37,152 nt of DNA from a virus (IMGVR_UViG_3300042922_000838:1-37152); one strand, 5' to 3'; shown: positions 6,409 to 13,505, counted from the first letter of the stretch. A program made the numbers and translations. The notes: generated by a model from the letters alone, not told the origin.

Positions 6409-6651
6409 GTGATTGCTAGTAATGTGTATATGGTAAAGACTTGGACCGGCGAAGAGAAGTCGGTTAAAAAGATAGCATTATTTCCGGAGCGTGATGGTTC
6501 CGGTGATATCTTCTATAAAATTGAGGGACAACTTAATACAGATTATTTCATGATTAATTACTATTACGATCCAGAACAGGCGAAGAGTGAATTTACGAAA
6601 TTGCTAGAAGCTTTGATGAGTTTTCAAACTAAGTATTTACTAGAGTTATAA
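6409..6651 (+). CDS. Hypothetical protein at the head of the partition operon
   Basis: This 80-residue protein carries YMVKTWTGEEKSVKKIALFP early and a C-terminal helix ending KYLLEL. I recognise no domain and see no signal or membrane segment. The GTG at 6409 has AAGGGGTGA upstream; the frame is open further back but without a ribosome site. Its stop codon abuts the first of the eight 10-bp iterons, so it is the only gene between the leader hairpin and the partition site. It may be transcribed with tubR and tubZ; whether it takes part in partition is unknown. Confidence 0.6.
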   Translation: MIASNVYMVKTWTGEEKSVKKIALFPERDGSGDIFYKIEGQLNTDYFMINYYYDPEQAKSEFTKLLEALMSFQTKYLLEL

Positions 6652-6730
6652 ATCAGACTTAATCAGAGTTTGTCAGACTTAATCAGAGTTAATCAGAGTT
6701 CGTCAGACTTAATCAGAGTTAATCAGAGTT
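6651..6730 (+). repeat. Eight tandem 10-bp iterons, probable TubZRC centromere (tubC)
   Basis: Eight exact 10-base units fill this stretch: AATCAGACTT, AATCAGAGTT, TGTCAGACTT, AATCAGAGTT, AATCAGAGTT, CGTCAGACTT, AATCAGAGTT, AATCAGAGTT. The shared core is TCAGAGTT or TCAGACTT. A 10-base period places every copy on the same face of the helix, as expected for cooperative binding of a small dimer. The array ends directly against the ribosome site GGAGGG of the TubR-like gene, so binding would also repress the operon. There are no spacers, so it is not a CRISPR array. Confidence 0.85.
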
Positions 6731-6743
6731 GGAGGGCGATAAG

Positions 6744-7001
6744 TTGAACAAAACAGAGTTTCTGATATTGTCCATTCTTGTTACCAACAATGCTACCAGT
6801 AAAATGAGTGGAATGACTGCAAAGGATATTCTCACTTCTGAGAATTTGCAATATAAGGACAACACCTTTTACAAACAGCTTAAGGGATTGAGTGAGCTAG
6901 GGTTGGTGGGCATCGGCGCAAAAGAAGTAAGGACATTAACATTTTATATTACTAAATCAGGAATACAAAAATTGAAGGAGGAAAAGGAAGATGAAGAATA
7001 A
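6744..7001 (+). CDS. tubR: TubR-like winged-helix centromere-binding protein
   Basis: This 85-residue protein has a winged-helix pattern: a first helix (KTEFLILSILVTNN), a recognition region around DNTFYKQLKGLSELGLVG and a wing with TLTFYITKSG. It lies between an iteron array and tubZ, the order found in known TubZRC systems, where TubR binds the centromere and couples it to the TubZ filament. The start is TTG at 6744, 7 bases after GGAGGG, which touches the last iteron. Its 3' end overlaps tubZ by 11 bases, implying coupled translation. The name rests on context and fold; sequence identity to characterised TubR proteins was not checked. Confidence 0.75.
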   Translation: MNKTEFLILSILVTNNATSKMSGMTAKDILTSENLQYKDNTFYKQLKGLSELGLVGIGAKEVRTLTFYITKSGIQKLKEEKEDEE

Positions 7002-8037
7002 GATCGGCTTTATTGCCATTGGACAAGCAGGTGGCAATATTGGAAGATTACTAGAGGAGAAAGGATATAGTGTATTGTTCGTCAATACATCTGAGGAAGA
7101 TCTATCTACCCTTCAGGATGTCAAGTATAGATATCACATACCTGGTGGCGAGGGGTGCAACAAGGACAGAAATAAAGCAAAGAAGCTTATTGTCGACAAT
7201 TATGAGCATCTGAGTAAGGAGATAATAGAGAAGATTAATCGAGAAATGCTCTTTGTAATTTTCTCATCCGGTGGCGGTACCGGTTCTGGTGTTGGTCCGA
7301 TGCTGGTTGATCTGCTTTGTGATGATAATAAGGCAGTTGGGGCAATAACCGTATTACCGGCCCAGACGGAAAGCCTTAAATCACATATTAACTCCTATGA
7401 GTGTTTTTGTGAACTTACGGATATAGCCGGTATGGCGAGTACTTTCATCCTAGATAATGACAAAGGTGCTGATAAACTCAAGCTAAATTCTACATTCGTG
7501 AATATGTTTACCAGATTCCTTGACATACCGGACAAGTACAAGTCAGTGAAGGGAAATATCGATAAGGCAGAGGTTACAGAGACTCTGAAAAGTCATGGCA
7601 TGGCTATTGTCTCTTCCCTTGGAGAAGCAAATGGTTCAGTATCTGCTCTTATCACATCATTCAGTAAGAATATTTTTGCTCCTATCGAAGATGATCGTGT
7701 AATCAAATATATAGCTTTATCCGGGTCTGATGATATCAGTATCACTGAGCTTGAGAAGGCAGTTGGTACTCCTATCGATAGTTTTCGTACATATAGCGAC
7801 TCATCAACACTTTGCATTCTTGCAGGTCTGAGTTATCCACAGACTCGCCTTGATTTCATCCGGAAAAAGGTTATGGATAATAAAGACCTCATCAAGAAGA
7901 ACCTAAGTGTACCTTCACAGCAGAAAATGAAGAATGATATCAATTTCCTTGACGAGCTCAGTAAGCCAGAGAAGGCTGCTAATAATAATTCAGCAAAAGG
8001 TAACTCGATAAGAGATAAAATGAGCAAATATCTATAA
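6991..8037 (+). CDS. tubZ: TubZ, tubulin/FtsZ-family GTPase of a type III partition system
   Basis: This 348-residue protein has the tubulin-superfamily nucleotide site: GQAGGNIG at residues 11-18 (T1 loop) and the signature GGGTGSG at 94-100 (T4 loop). A tubulin-like C-terminal domain follows, then a charged, probably disordered tail ending in NSIRDKMSKYL; basic tails bind TubR in known systems. TubZ forms treadmilling filaments that move replicons in the cytoplasm. Its length is far below FtsZ plus linker and similar to clostridial phage TubZ. It is translated from a good site (AAGGAGG, 9 bases before the ATG), overlaps tubR, and is followed 14 bases later by the replisome organizer. A host FtsZ paralogue is unlikely given the context. 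Confidence 0.93.
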   Translation: MKNKIGFIAIGQAGGNIGRLLEEKGYSVLFVNTSEEDLSTLQDVKYRYHIPGGEGCNKDRNKAKKLIVDNYEHLSKEIIEKINREMLFVIFSSGGGTGSGVGPMLVDLLCDDNKAVGAITVLPAQTESLKSHINSYECFCELTDIAGMASTFILDNDKGADKLKLNSTFVNMFTRFLDIPDKYKSVKGNIDKAEVTETLKSHGMAIVSSLGEANGSVSALITSFSKNIFAPIEDDRVIKYIALSGSDDISITELEKAVGTPIDSFRTYSDSSTLCILAGLSYPQTRLDFIRKKVMDNKDLIKKNLSVPSQQKMKNDINFLDELSKPEKAANNNSAKGNSIRDKMSKYL

Positions 8038-8051
8038 GGACCGGTGATAAA

Positions 8052-8972
8052 ATGGCAGAGGTTAAATGGATCCAGATTGTTACAGACATATTTGACAATC
8101 GAAAAATCAAACAAATAGAGCGGATGCCTGAAGGAGATGCGATCATTGTCGTATGGTTTAAAATTTTATGTCTAGCCGGTAAATGTAATAAAAATGGGAT
8201 GATGTTTTTTACAGATGAAATACCATACACCGAGGATATGTTAGCTACAGAATTCGGTATGGAACAACCTCAACGATTTAATGTCTTAAAGCTTGCCCTT
8301 AGAACTTTTGAGCAATTTAAGATGATTGAAATAATTGATGATATATTTTGTATTTCATCATGGGATAGGTATCAAAACATTGCTGGACTTGAAAAAATCA
8401 GAGAACAAAATCGTATCAGACAGGCTAGATTTAAAGAAAATAAAAAGCAATTACCAGATAACGCTAATAGTAACGTTACTGATAACGCACAAGTAACGCA
8501 AGATAACGCAACAGATATAGATAAAGAAATAGATATAAATATATATAATAAAAACATTGTGCAATTAGATTGCACTTCTAATCCTACAAAAGTATCAAAA
8601 GCTGATATTGACTTATTGTTTGATGCTTTATGGAAACTCTATCCGAACAAGAAGGGTAAAGGTCAGGTATCGGATGCAAAGAAAAAGAAGCTGTATGAAA
8701 TCGGTATTGATGAACTTACCAGAGCAATAGAGCGTTATCAATCCGAACTTGCCAAAGATAGTTGGAGGGTTACACAGAATGGATCAACATTCTTCAGCAG
8801 TGGATATGTTGATTATCTGGATGCTAATTATACTCCAAGCAAACAGACATATAATCAAGCTCCTGCAAATAAAGCAGCAAGTCAGAATAAGTTTAATCAG
8901 GTTCCACAGCGAAATTATTCTGAACAGGATTATGCAGACCTTGAGAGGAAGCTACTTAACAAGGGACTATAA
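8052..8972 (+). CDS. Phage replisome organizer (replication initiator)
   Basis: This 306-residue protein has an N-terminal domain starting AEVKWIQIVTDIFDNRKIKQ, the hallmark of the phage replisome organizer family, with the following PEGDAIIVVWFKILCLAG. These proteins bind an origin inside their own gene and load the host helicase. A low-complexity Asn/Asp/Thr linker (about residues 135-175) is encoded by the iteron and AT-rich DNA described separately. A helical C-terminal domain (about 185-260) ends with an SGYVDYL motif, and the tail is Gln/Asn-rich. No helicase loader gene of DnaC type follows, so it may recruit the host apparatus directly. It sits in one operon with tubRZ. Confidence 0.88.
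   Translation: MAEVKWIQIVTDIFDNRKIKQIERMPEGDAIIVVWFKILCLAGKCNKNGMMFFTDEIPYTEDMLATEFGMEQPQRFNVLKLALRTFEQFKMIEIIDDIFCISSWDRYQNIAGLEKIREQNRIRQARFKENKKQLPDNANSNVTDNAQVTQDNATDIDKEIDINIYNKNIVQLDCTSNPTKVSKADIDLLFDALWKLYPNKKGKGQVSDAKKKKLYEIGIDELTRAIERYQSELAKDSWRVTQNGSTFFSSGYVDYLDANYTPSKQTYNQAPANKAASQNKFNQVPQRNYSEQDYADLERKLLNKGL
8457..8560 (+). repeat. Candidate replication origin: TAACG iterons beside an AT-rich stretch
   Basis: Within the replisome organizer gene, TAACG occurs at 8459, 8471, 8483, 8494 and 8504, that is every 10-12 bases, mostly as GATAACGC or GTAACGC, with one palindromic GTAACGTTAC. It is followed at about 8511-8560 by a nearly pure A/T run able to melt. Iterons plus an AT-rich unwinding element inside the initiator gene is the classic layout for this replisome organizer type. 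Confidence 0.72.
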
Positions 8973-8995
8973 GAATCTAAGGAGGATATTTAATT

Positions 8996-9169
8996 ATGGC
9001 AAATGATAATAGCGTGATAAACGTTGGATTAATAAATCAAAACAATTCCGTTAGTATTTCCAAGGAGCTTGCTCTTGAGGTAAAGATAGAAAACATCAAT
9101 GGGAATACGGTGCCTTTGTTTCCTACGAAAAACGGATATGAGTATTTTGTATTCCGGACACGGAGGTAA
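8996..9169 (+). CDS. Small hypothetical phage protein (57 aa)
   Basis: It begins MANDNSVINVGLINQNNSVS and ends YEYFVFRTRR. AAGGAGG lies 12 bases before the ATG, and the stop codon overlaps the ribosome site (CGGAGGT) of the next gene, a tight operon arrangement. I recognise no domain; the predicted product is soluble and beta-rich. Confidence 0.68.
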   Translation: MANDNSVINVGLINQNNSVSISKELALEVKIENINGNTVPLFPTKNGYEYFVFRTRR

Positions 9170-9175
9170 AGTACA

Positions 9176-10330
9176 ATGCAACAAATATTCGATTTTATTG
9201 ATACAGATGAACCATTAGAGAATTTCGATCTGAATGAGTGGAAGCAGAAAAAGAAGGAAAAGAAACAACTCTTTACTGCTCAGCAGAACCTGCCTTATGA
9301 AGTTAAAGTCAAGAGAGCAGAGCTTAGGGCCATTGAGTTTAAAGAAGAGATGGACAAACGAGGACATGACTGCCACATAAGTGTTGGAGGCCTTGATAGT
9401 ATTACACTAACATACTTCCTCAGGAAGATAGGAATTGAGGCTGAAGCTATATCAGTATCAGCGTTGGAAGATAAGAGCATTCAGAAGGTACATGACTTTC
9501 TAGGGGTTACCATAATTAAGCCTTACAAGTCAAAGGTTGAGGTACTGAATGATGTAGGCTTTCCGGTTATCTCTAAGAAAATAGCTGGTCGAATAGATCT
9601 ACTGCAGAATCCCACGGAGGACAATAAAACGGTCCGCAATGCGATTATTACAGGAGAATGTGGGGAGCAAGGGCACTTTGCAAAGAACAGCAGGATGCAG
9701 CTTCCGAAGAAGTGGCTCAATCTATTCGCAGGTATGGCAAATGAAGAATACGGAACCAATTATCAAACAGCTCCTTTTAAGGTATCCAACAAATGCTGTT
9801 ATTACCTCAAGGAAAAGCCTTGTGATGATTGGGCGAAGGAACATAATAGTTTCCCTTATTTAGGATTGATGGCATCAGAAGGTGGTCAGCGTGAAGAAGC
9901 AATAGTAGAGCATGGGTGTAACTATTACGGCAAAACAGTAATGAGATCCGCTCCATTTGGAGCATTTCTGAGACAAGATATATTACAGCTAGTAAAAGAC
10001 CTAAAAGCACCTGTTCCTTCAATCTACGGTGTAATAGCAACATTACAGAATGGAACTTTATATACAACCAGGGCTCAGAGAACCGGTTGTAGTATGTGCG
10101 GTTTCGGTATACACATGGAGGCAAGACCTCATAGATTTGATAGGCTTCGAGAAGAAAATTCAAATGAGTGGGAATTCTGGATGTACCGAAGTTGCAAAGA
10201 TAAGGACACCGGAGAGGTGTATGGTTGGGGAAAGGTTCTGGATTACATCGGTGTACAATGGGAAGACGATTGGAACTTGAGACCGAAGCAAATTACTATA
10301 GATCAATGGGCAGAAATATGTAATGTTTGA
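9176..10330 (+). CDS. PAPS reductase-family protein (adenine nucleotide alpha-hydrolase fold)
   Basis: This 384-residue protein has a PP-loop-like motif, VGGLDS at residues 70-75, in place of the usual SGGxDS, within the alpha-hydrolase fold shared by PAPS reductases and ATP pyrophosphatases. Cysteine pairs follow: CCYYLKEKPC near 202-211 and CSMC at 305-308, which could bind metal or an iron-sulphur cluster. Phages often encode such proteins in early operons. Proposed roles include sulphur metabolism and base or tRNA modification, but none is proven for this group. The first motif residue is Val rather than Ser, so classical ATP cleavage should not be assumed. The start is ATG at 9176 with CGGAGGT upstream. 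Confidence 0.85.
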   Translation: MQQIFDFIDTDEPLENFDLNEWKQKKKEKKQLFTAQQNLPYEVKVKRAELRAIEFKEEMDKRGHDCHISVGGLDSITLTYFLRKIGIEAEAISVSALEDKSIQKVHDFLGVTIIKPYKSKVEVLNDVGFPVISKKIAGRIDLLQNPTEDNKTVRNAIITGECGEQGHFAKNSRMQLPKKWLNLFAGMANEEYGTNYQTAPFKVSNKCCYYLKEKPCDDWAKEHNSFPYLGLMASEGGQREEAIVEHGCNYYGKTVMRSAPFGAFLRQDILQLVKDLKAPVPSIYGVIATLQNGTLYTTRAQRTGCSMCGFGIHMEARPHRFDRLREENSNEWEFWMYRSCKDKDTGEVYGWGKVLDYIGVQWEDDWNLRPKQITIDQWAEICNV

Positions 10331-10376
10331 AAACGCAGTAAGCGATTCAATAAAAATCATGGAAAGGAGAATAATC

Positions 10377-10772
10377 ATGGGTTCAAGAACAAAACTGGAC
10401 TTAAATAAGTTCGCTGGTGGTGTCCTGCAGGAGAAGTTTAATGGAGCATTGACAGAAGTTATTAAGAATATGCAGGATCCAAACACAGGTTTCAAAAACA
10501 AGAGAGGTATTACAATCTCAATCGGCTTTACTCAGAACGAGCAAAGAGACGATGCGAAGATCACAGTGTCAGTCACTACGAAAACCTCTCCTGTGCTGCC
10601 GATTGAGACTGCACTGTCTATGGGTAAGGATTTAGATACCGGAGAGATCGAGATCAGAGAGTATGGTAAGCAGGTAGCTGGGCAAATGACATTTAGTGAT
10701 ATTCAGGAGCCGGAGAAAGAAGAACCAGCAGGACAGCCATCTAAGGTTAGAAATCTTAGAGAAGCCAAATAA
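10377..10772 (+). CDS. Conserved phage protein of the type labelled replication terminator protein
   Basis: This 131-residue protein begins MGSRTKLDLNKFAGGVLQEK, continues with MQDPNTGFKNKRGITISIGF, and has a charged C-terminal tail. Similar proteins in Firmicute phages are often labelled replication terminator protein, but I know no experimental support, and the sequence shows no DNA-binding motif. The ATG at 10377 is preceded by AAAGGAG; an in-frame ATG at 10323 overlaps the previous gene and lacks a ribosome site. It pairs with the next gene 15 bases downstream, a common gene pair in replication modules. Confidence 0.72.
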   Translation: MGSRTKLDLNKFAGGVLQEKFNGALTEVIKNMQDPNTGFKNKRGITISIGFTQNEQRDDAKITVSVTTKTSPVLPIETALSMGKDLDTGEIEIREYGKQVAGQMTFSDIQEPEKEEPAGQPSKVRNLREAK

Positions 10773-10787
10773 GAAAGGAGATCAAAT

Positions 10788-11513
10788 ATGATCAAAGAAG
10801 CTATAGAGTATATCGTAGGATTAAAACAGCCTAGACAGGAAGTAATCAACGGAGAAGTGTTTGTTAGCAAGAAAGACGATCTTTACCGTGTTGATACAAA
10901 TCTGAGAGCAGATACTCTGGAAATGTCCACATTAACCAGCCTTGTTGATTACATAAAGTCAGACCTTGATAAGATTTCCGAATATCAAGGGAAAATGATT
11001 GTACATGTTGTATCACCAACAAAGGTAAGATTATTATCCTTTTTGGACAGCGACAGTAAGAGGGAAAACCTGATTGAGGTAAATGCTAACTTACCTAAAA
11101 TCCGTTTTAATGAATTCGTTGATCAGGAGTCCTTTATCATCATGATGCAGTCGATGTTCGTGAATAATGAGGATAAGGCTATAGTACTTCAGGTGGCCGG
11201 AAATGTTGAGGATGGAACTATTGCAAATTATAAGGATGATGGAATTACTCAGAAAGCAACCATTAAGACAGGCCTTGCCAGCAAGGATGATGTAGTTGTT
11301 CCAAATCCGGTAAGATTGAAGCCATTTAGAACATTTCATGAGATTGAGCAGCCCGAATGTAGTTTTGTATTTCGTATGAACAACGGTAGAGGAGTCTCAT
11401 GCGCTCTTTATGAAGCCGATGGTGGAGCATGGAAAAATGAGACAATGGATCAAATTGCTGCTTATTTGAAAGATGAGCTTAGGGAGAATGAGCAGATCAT
11501 CGTATTGTCTTAA
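10788..11513 (+). CDS. Phage protein resembling the DUF2303/YfdQ family
   Basis: This 241-residue protein has VVSPTKVRLLSFLDSDSKRE in the middle (about residues 67-86), then NLPKIRFNEFVDQESFIIMM and a beta-rich C-terminal half. The pattern and its position after the previous gene recall the DUF2303 (YfdQ-like) family, found in phage replication and recombination modules with no defined function. AAAGGAG precedes the ATG. It is the last gene of the early operon, followed by a hairpin at 11574-11598. Confidence 0.68.
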   Translation: MIKEAIEYIVGLKQPRQEVINGEVFVSKKDDLYRVDTNLRADTLEMSTLTSLVDYIKSDLDKISEYQGKMIVHVVSPTKVRLLSFLDSDSKRENLIEVNANLPKIRFNEFVDQESFIIMMQSMFVNNEDKAIVLQVAGNVEDGTIANYKDDGITQKATIKTGLASKDDVVVPNPVRLKPFRTFHEIEQPECSFVFRMNNGRGVSCALYEADGGAWKNETMDQIAAYLKDELRENEQIIVLS

Positions 11514-11573
11514 TTAAACCTAATATTTAGCACTACTCCTTTTCCTTATCCGAGTAATATAACATATCACACA

Positions 11574-11598
11574 ATCAGGCGGTACATAACCGCCTGAT
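11574..11598 (+). terminator. Hairpin after the replication operon
   Basis: ATCAGGCGGT (11574-11583) pairs perfectly with ACCGCCTGAT (11589-11598) around the loop ACATA. The following bases are AT-rich but lack a clean T-run, so termination may be partial or need a factor. Confidence 0.55.
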
Positions 11599-11639
11599 AT
11601 ATAAAATTAGTCAGGTATTTCGTAAAGGCGGTGTTAGTA

Positions 11640-11843
11640 ATGAGTGCTGGTACTGGAGTTCAAATCAGTGCAACTATAAGCTTTTTAGCTGTAGCATATG
11701 GTGACATTGAGAATGCAATGAGAGAAGGAAATATAGATTTGGCTAAACAGATAGCTTTTGAAATTATTATTGACAGAATAAATTGCGGTTACACATCAGA
11801 CATCAAAGTCGATGCAATTGAAGTGAATTTTATTAATACATAA
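11640..11843 (+). CDS. Small hypothetical phage protein (67 aa)
   Basis: It begins MSAGTGVQISATISFLAVAY, followed by a helical segment (DIENAMREGNIDLAKQIAFE) and a short beta-like end. I recognise no domain, and the hydrophobic N-terminal part is too short to call a membrane span. The ATG at 11640 is preferred over the GTG at 11631, which overlaps the ribosome site AAAGGCGGT. It stands alone between the replication operon and the late regulator. Confidence 0.58.
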   Translation: MSAGTGVQISATISFLAVAYGDIENAMREGNIDLAKQIAFEIIIDRINCGYTSDIKVDAIEVNFINT

Positions 11844-11868
11844 AAAGAAAAAGGGCTATTACAGCCCT
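11838..11868 (-). terminator. Leftward intrinsic terminator
   Basis: AGGGCT (11852-11857) pairs with AGCCCT (11863-11868). On the minus strand the stem is followed by TTTTTCTTTTT, a good U-tract; on the plus strand it is followed by CCTCCTCC, so it works only leftward. The nearest leftward promoter is the LexA-box promoter at 12769-12797. A second stem, TAATTACT with AGTAATTA (11878-11903), lies beside it. Confidence 0.68.
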
Positions 11869-11942
11869 CCTCCTCGGTAATTACTACCTCACATTAGTAA
11901 TTATATCATATACACATTGGCGTTTACAAGGAGGGAATTTAT

Positions 11943-12437
11943 ATGTCTGCAACTTTAACTAATATATATCAAGATGGGAAAATATTTAAAGAAATTGATC
12001 TTCAGATTATGATTCGCAAAGATAAAATCAAAACTCATGAGATATCAATTGAGAAATCATATAAATTAGCTGGTGTCGATGGTCCTAGGGGAATGAAAGG
12101 GCTTGGGCTTGATTACTCAAGGGTTACAACATCGACTCCGGCTGCTCATATCGGACTTGAAGACGCTTTAAGGCTGATTGAGAGAGACAAGGTTAAAATA
12201 CTTTTGTATGAGACTGAGATTAGCGAATTGCGAAATAGAAAGAGAAATTTAGTAAAAATATTTAGATCTCTTGATGGTTTAGAGCAGCAGATATTCTGGT
12301 TCCGAGTGATAATGATGAACACTCAGGAAGATGCAGCTGTTAACATAGGGGTTTCAAGGAGGCATCTTCAGCGGATTGAAAAGGTAATGAGGGAATCCTC
12401 TATTGCTTTTGAATTTACTAATACAGAAAGTAATTAG
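11943..12437 (+). CDS. RinA/ArpU-like late transcription regulator (sigma-70 region 4-like)
   Basis: This 164-residue protein has a C-terminal helix-turn-helix, LDGLEQQIFWFRVIMMNTQE then AAVNIGVSRRHLQRIEK (about residues 104-148), with the spacing seen in RinA/ArpU regulators and sigma-70 region 4. Such proteins switch on packaging and structural genes late in infection and lie just before the terminase block, as here, although accessory genes now separate them. The N-terminal half is helical and charged. GGAGGG precedes the ATG at 11943. A leftward SOS-controlled transcript from 12769 would cross this gene in antisense. Confidence 0.82.
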   Translation: MSATLTNIYQDGKIFKEIDLQIMIRKDKIKTHEISIEKSYKLAGVDGPRGMKGLGLDYSRVTTSTPAAHIGLEDALRLIERDKVKILLYETEISELRNRKRNLVKIFRSLDGLEQQIFWFRVIMMNTQEDAAVNIGVSRRHLQRIEKVMRESSIAFEFTNTESN

Positions 12438-12450
12438 GAGTCAATTAGAT

Positions 12451-12732
12451 CTAACCAATATGCCATTGACACCTGGTAACATCATAGACAAGTACAATGT
12501 TGTTATTGAAACCATAGGTATTATAAGAACACTCAAAGGTCATGATGTAGTTAGACTCTTTACGCATATAGGATGAATTCACCTTGAACGTAAATTTTTC
12601 ACAACGATCATCCTCGATCCGAAAGAAATCGACTCTCATTTTACCTTCGGTATTCGTAGTAGCAATAACATCCACTGGATGTCCGGAAGGATGCTTTATA
12701 GATGGCCGGTGGTCAGGTTGTAAGAATGGCAT
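12451..12732 (-). CDS. Small SOS-controlled phage protein, function unknown
   Basis: This 93-residue protein lies on the minus strand inside a plus-strand region. It carries KHPSGHPVDVIATTNTEGKM, FFRIEDD and a C-terminal TRCQWHIG, a pattern I associate with a small conserved clostridial family of beta-rich proteins, without a known role. GAGG lies 7 bases before the ATG. A strong promoter with an embedded LexA box lies 37 bases upstream, so expression should follow DNA damage. It lacks an obvious terminator of its own: the first good leftward terminator is beyond the RinA-like gene. Confidence 0.75.
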   Translation of the reverse strand: MPFLQPDHRPSIKHPSGHPVDVIATTNTEGKMRVDFFRIEDDRCEKFTFKVNSSYMRKESNYIMTFECSYNTYGFNNNIVLVYDVTRCQWHIG

Positions 12733-12768
12733 AGGGAACCTCGCTAAAAGTAAGTAATTTGTAATATG

Positions 12769-12797
12769 ATTATAGAACGATTGTTCGAAAAATGCAA
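12769..12797 (-). promoter_or_regulatory. Leftward SOS promoter with LexA box in the spacer
   Basis: On the minus strand TTGCAT (12797-12792), 17 bases and TATAAT (12774-12769) make a strong promoter. The spacer contains CGAACAATCGTTCT (12787-12774), the Gram-positive LexA box with both GAAC and GTTC half-sites intact and one central and one outer base off consensus. Bound LexA would directly block polymerase. Confidence 0.78.
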
Positions 12798-12817
12798 GAA
12801 GGGAGAATGAGTAATAT

Positions 12818-13117
12818 ATGGCATTAACAGTGGAAGGAATCAGACAGCAAGTAATTAGTAAATATCATGAAGGTCAAGAAATTACACTTTGGCTTAATGA
12901 AGGTGAAAGAGGTGAACCGAAGCCGGTTAAGCTGAAGATAATCACATTTAATCCGAATGGAGTATTAATGGAGCGAAGAGGAATTAAACAAACTTTTTCA
13001 TATTGGGAGGTTAAGACATTATCTTCTAAGCCTACCAAGAATAAGGAAGTTGTTATTCCTGATATTATCAAGCATACCGGAAGACCGAGAAGTTATAAAG
13101 TTGATCATGCATATTAG
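12818..13117 (+). CDS. Hypothetical phage protein (99 aa)
   Basis: It begins MALTVEGIRQQVISKYHEGQ, has a beta-rich middle (PVKLKIITFNPNGVLMERRG) and a basic C-terminus with KHTGRPRSYKVDHAY. The basic end and small size suggest nucleic-acid binding, but no family is recognised. GGGAGAATGA lies upstream of the ATG. It is divergent from the SOS-controlled gene and 18 bases before the next small gene. Confidence 0.68.
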   Translation: MALTVEGIRQQVISKYHEGQEITLWLNEGERGEPKPVKLKIITFNPNGVLMERRGIKQTFSYWEVKTLSSKPTKNKEVVIPDIIKHTGRPRSYKVDHAY

Positions 13118-13135
13118 AAGGATGGTGTTTATTAT

Positions 13136-13351
13136 ATGGGAATTGATTTAAGCAGATTTAAAGTTGTATACGGAGAAAAAGTATTAAGGGCAATATCACT
13201 ACAATCGGTTGAATTTCCAGATGAAGTGGAGTGGCAAGCATTATTTAAGAAACCAAAGTTTATCGAGATATTAGCAATAAACGAAGATGGCAATATCGTT
13301 GCGATACGTGATGAAGCTTGGATGTTTCAGTTCATAGCATCATTAAATTAA
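13136..13351 (+). CDS. Hypothetical phage protein (71 aa)
   Basis: It begins MGIDLSRFKVVYGEKVLRAI and ends AWMFQFIASLN, with a predicted beta-rich middle. No domain is recognised. AAGGATGG precedes the ATG, and it probably shares a transcript with the gene 18 bases upstream. A leftward terminator-like hairpin lies 40 bases downstream. Confidence 0.62.
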   Translation: MGIDLSRFKVVYGEKVLRAISLQSVEFPDEVEWQALFKKPKFIEILAINEDGNIVAIRDEAWMFQFIASLN

Positions 13352-13386
13352 AACTAGCTTCGTTAGCCAATCAATCTCATCATAAC

Positions 13387-13424
13387 AAAAAAATAAGAAT
13401 AGAGAATAAAAACTCTACTCTTAT
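13387..13424 (-). terminator. Leftward terminator hairpin
   Basis: ATAAGAATAGAG (13393-13404) and CTCTACTCTTAT (13413-13424) form a 12-bp stem with one A-C mismatch on the plus strand. On the minus strand this is a U-G pair, and the stem is followed by seven Us (from A 13387-13393). It marks the left border of the accessory region. Confidence 0.55.
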
Positions 13425-13476
13425 ATAGTACGAGATTTAGTTCAGTAAAGAATTGGTGTACATTGACAATTAAATA

Positions 13477-13505
13477 TTGATAGTTGGAAATATATTATTT
13501 ATAAT
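13477..13505 (+). promoter_or_regulatory. Promoter of the RES-domain gene
   Basis: TTGATA (13477-13482), 17 bases and TATAAT (13500-13505) lie 60 bases before the start codon. A private promoter allows expression from the lysogen. Confidence 0.65.

Noticed and set aside
6651-6730. Short regular repeats that could be taken for a CRISPR array
   Set aside because: The units are 10 bases, tandem and without spacers, and lie next to tubRZ; they are partition iterons.
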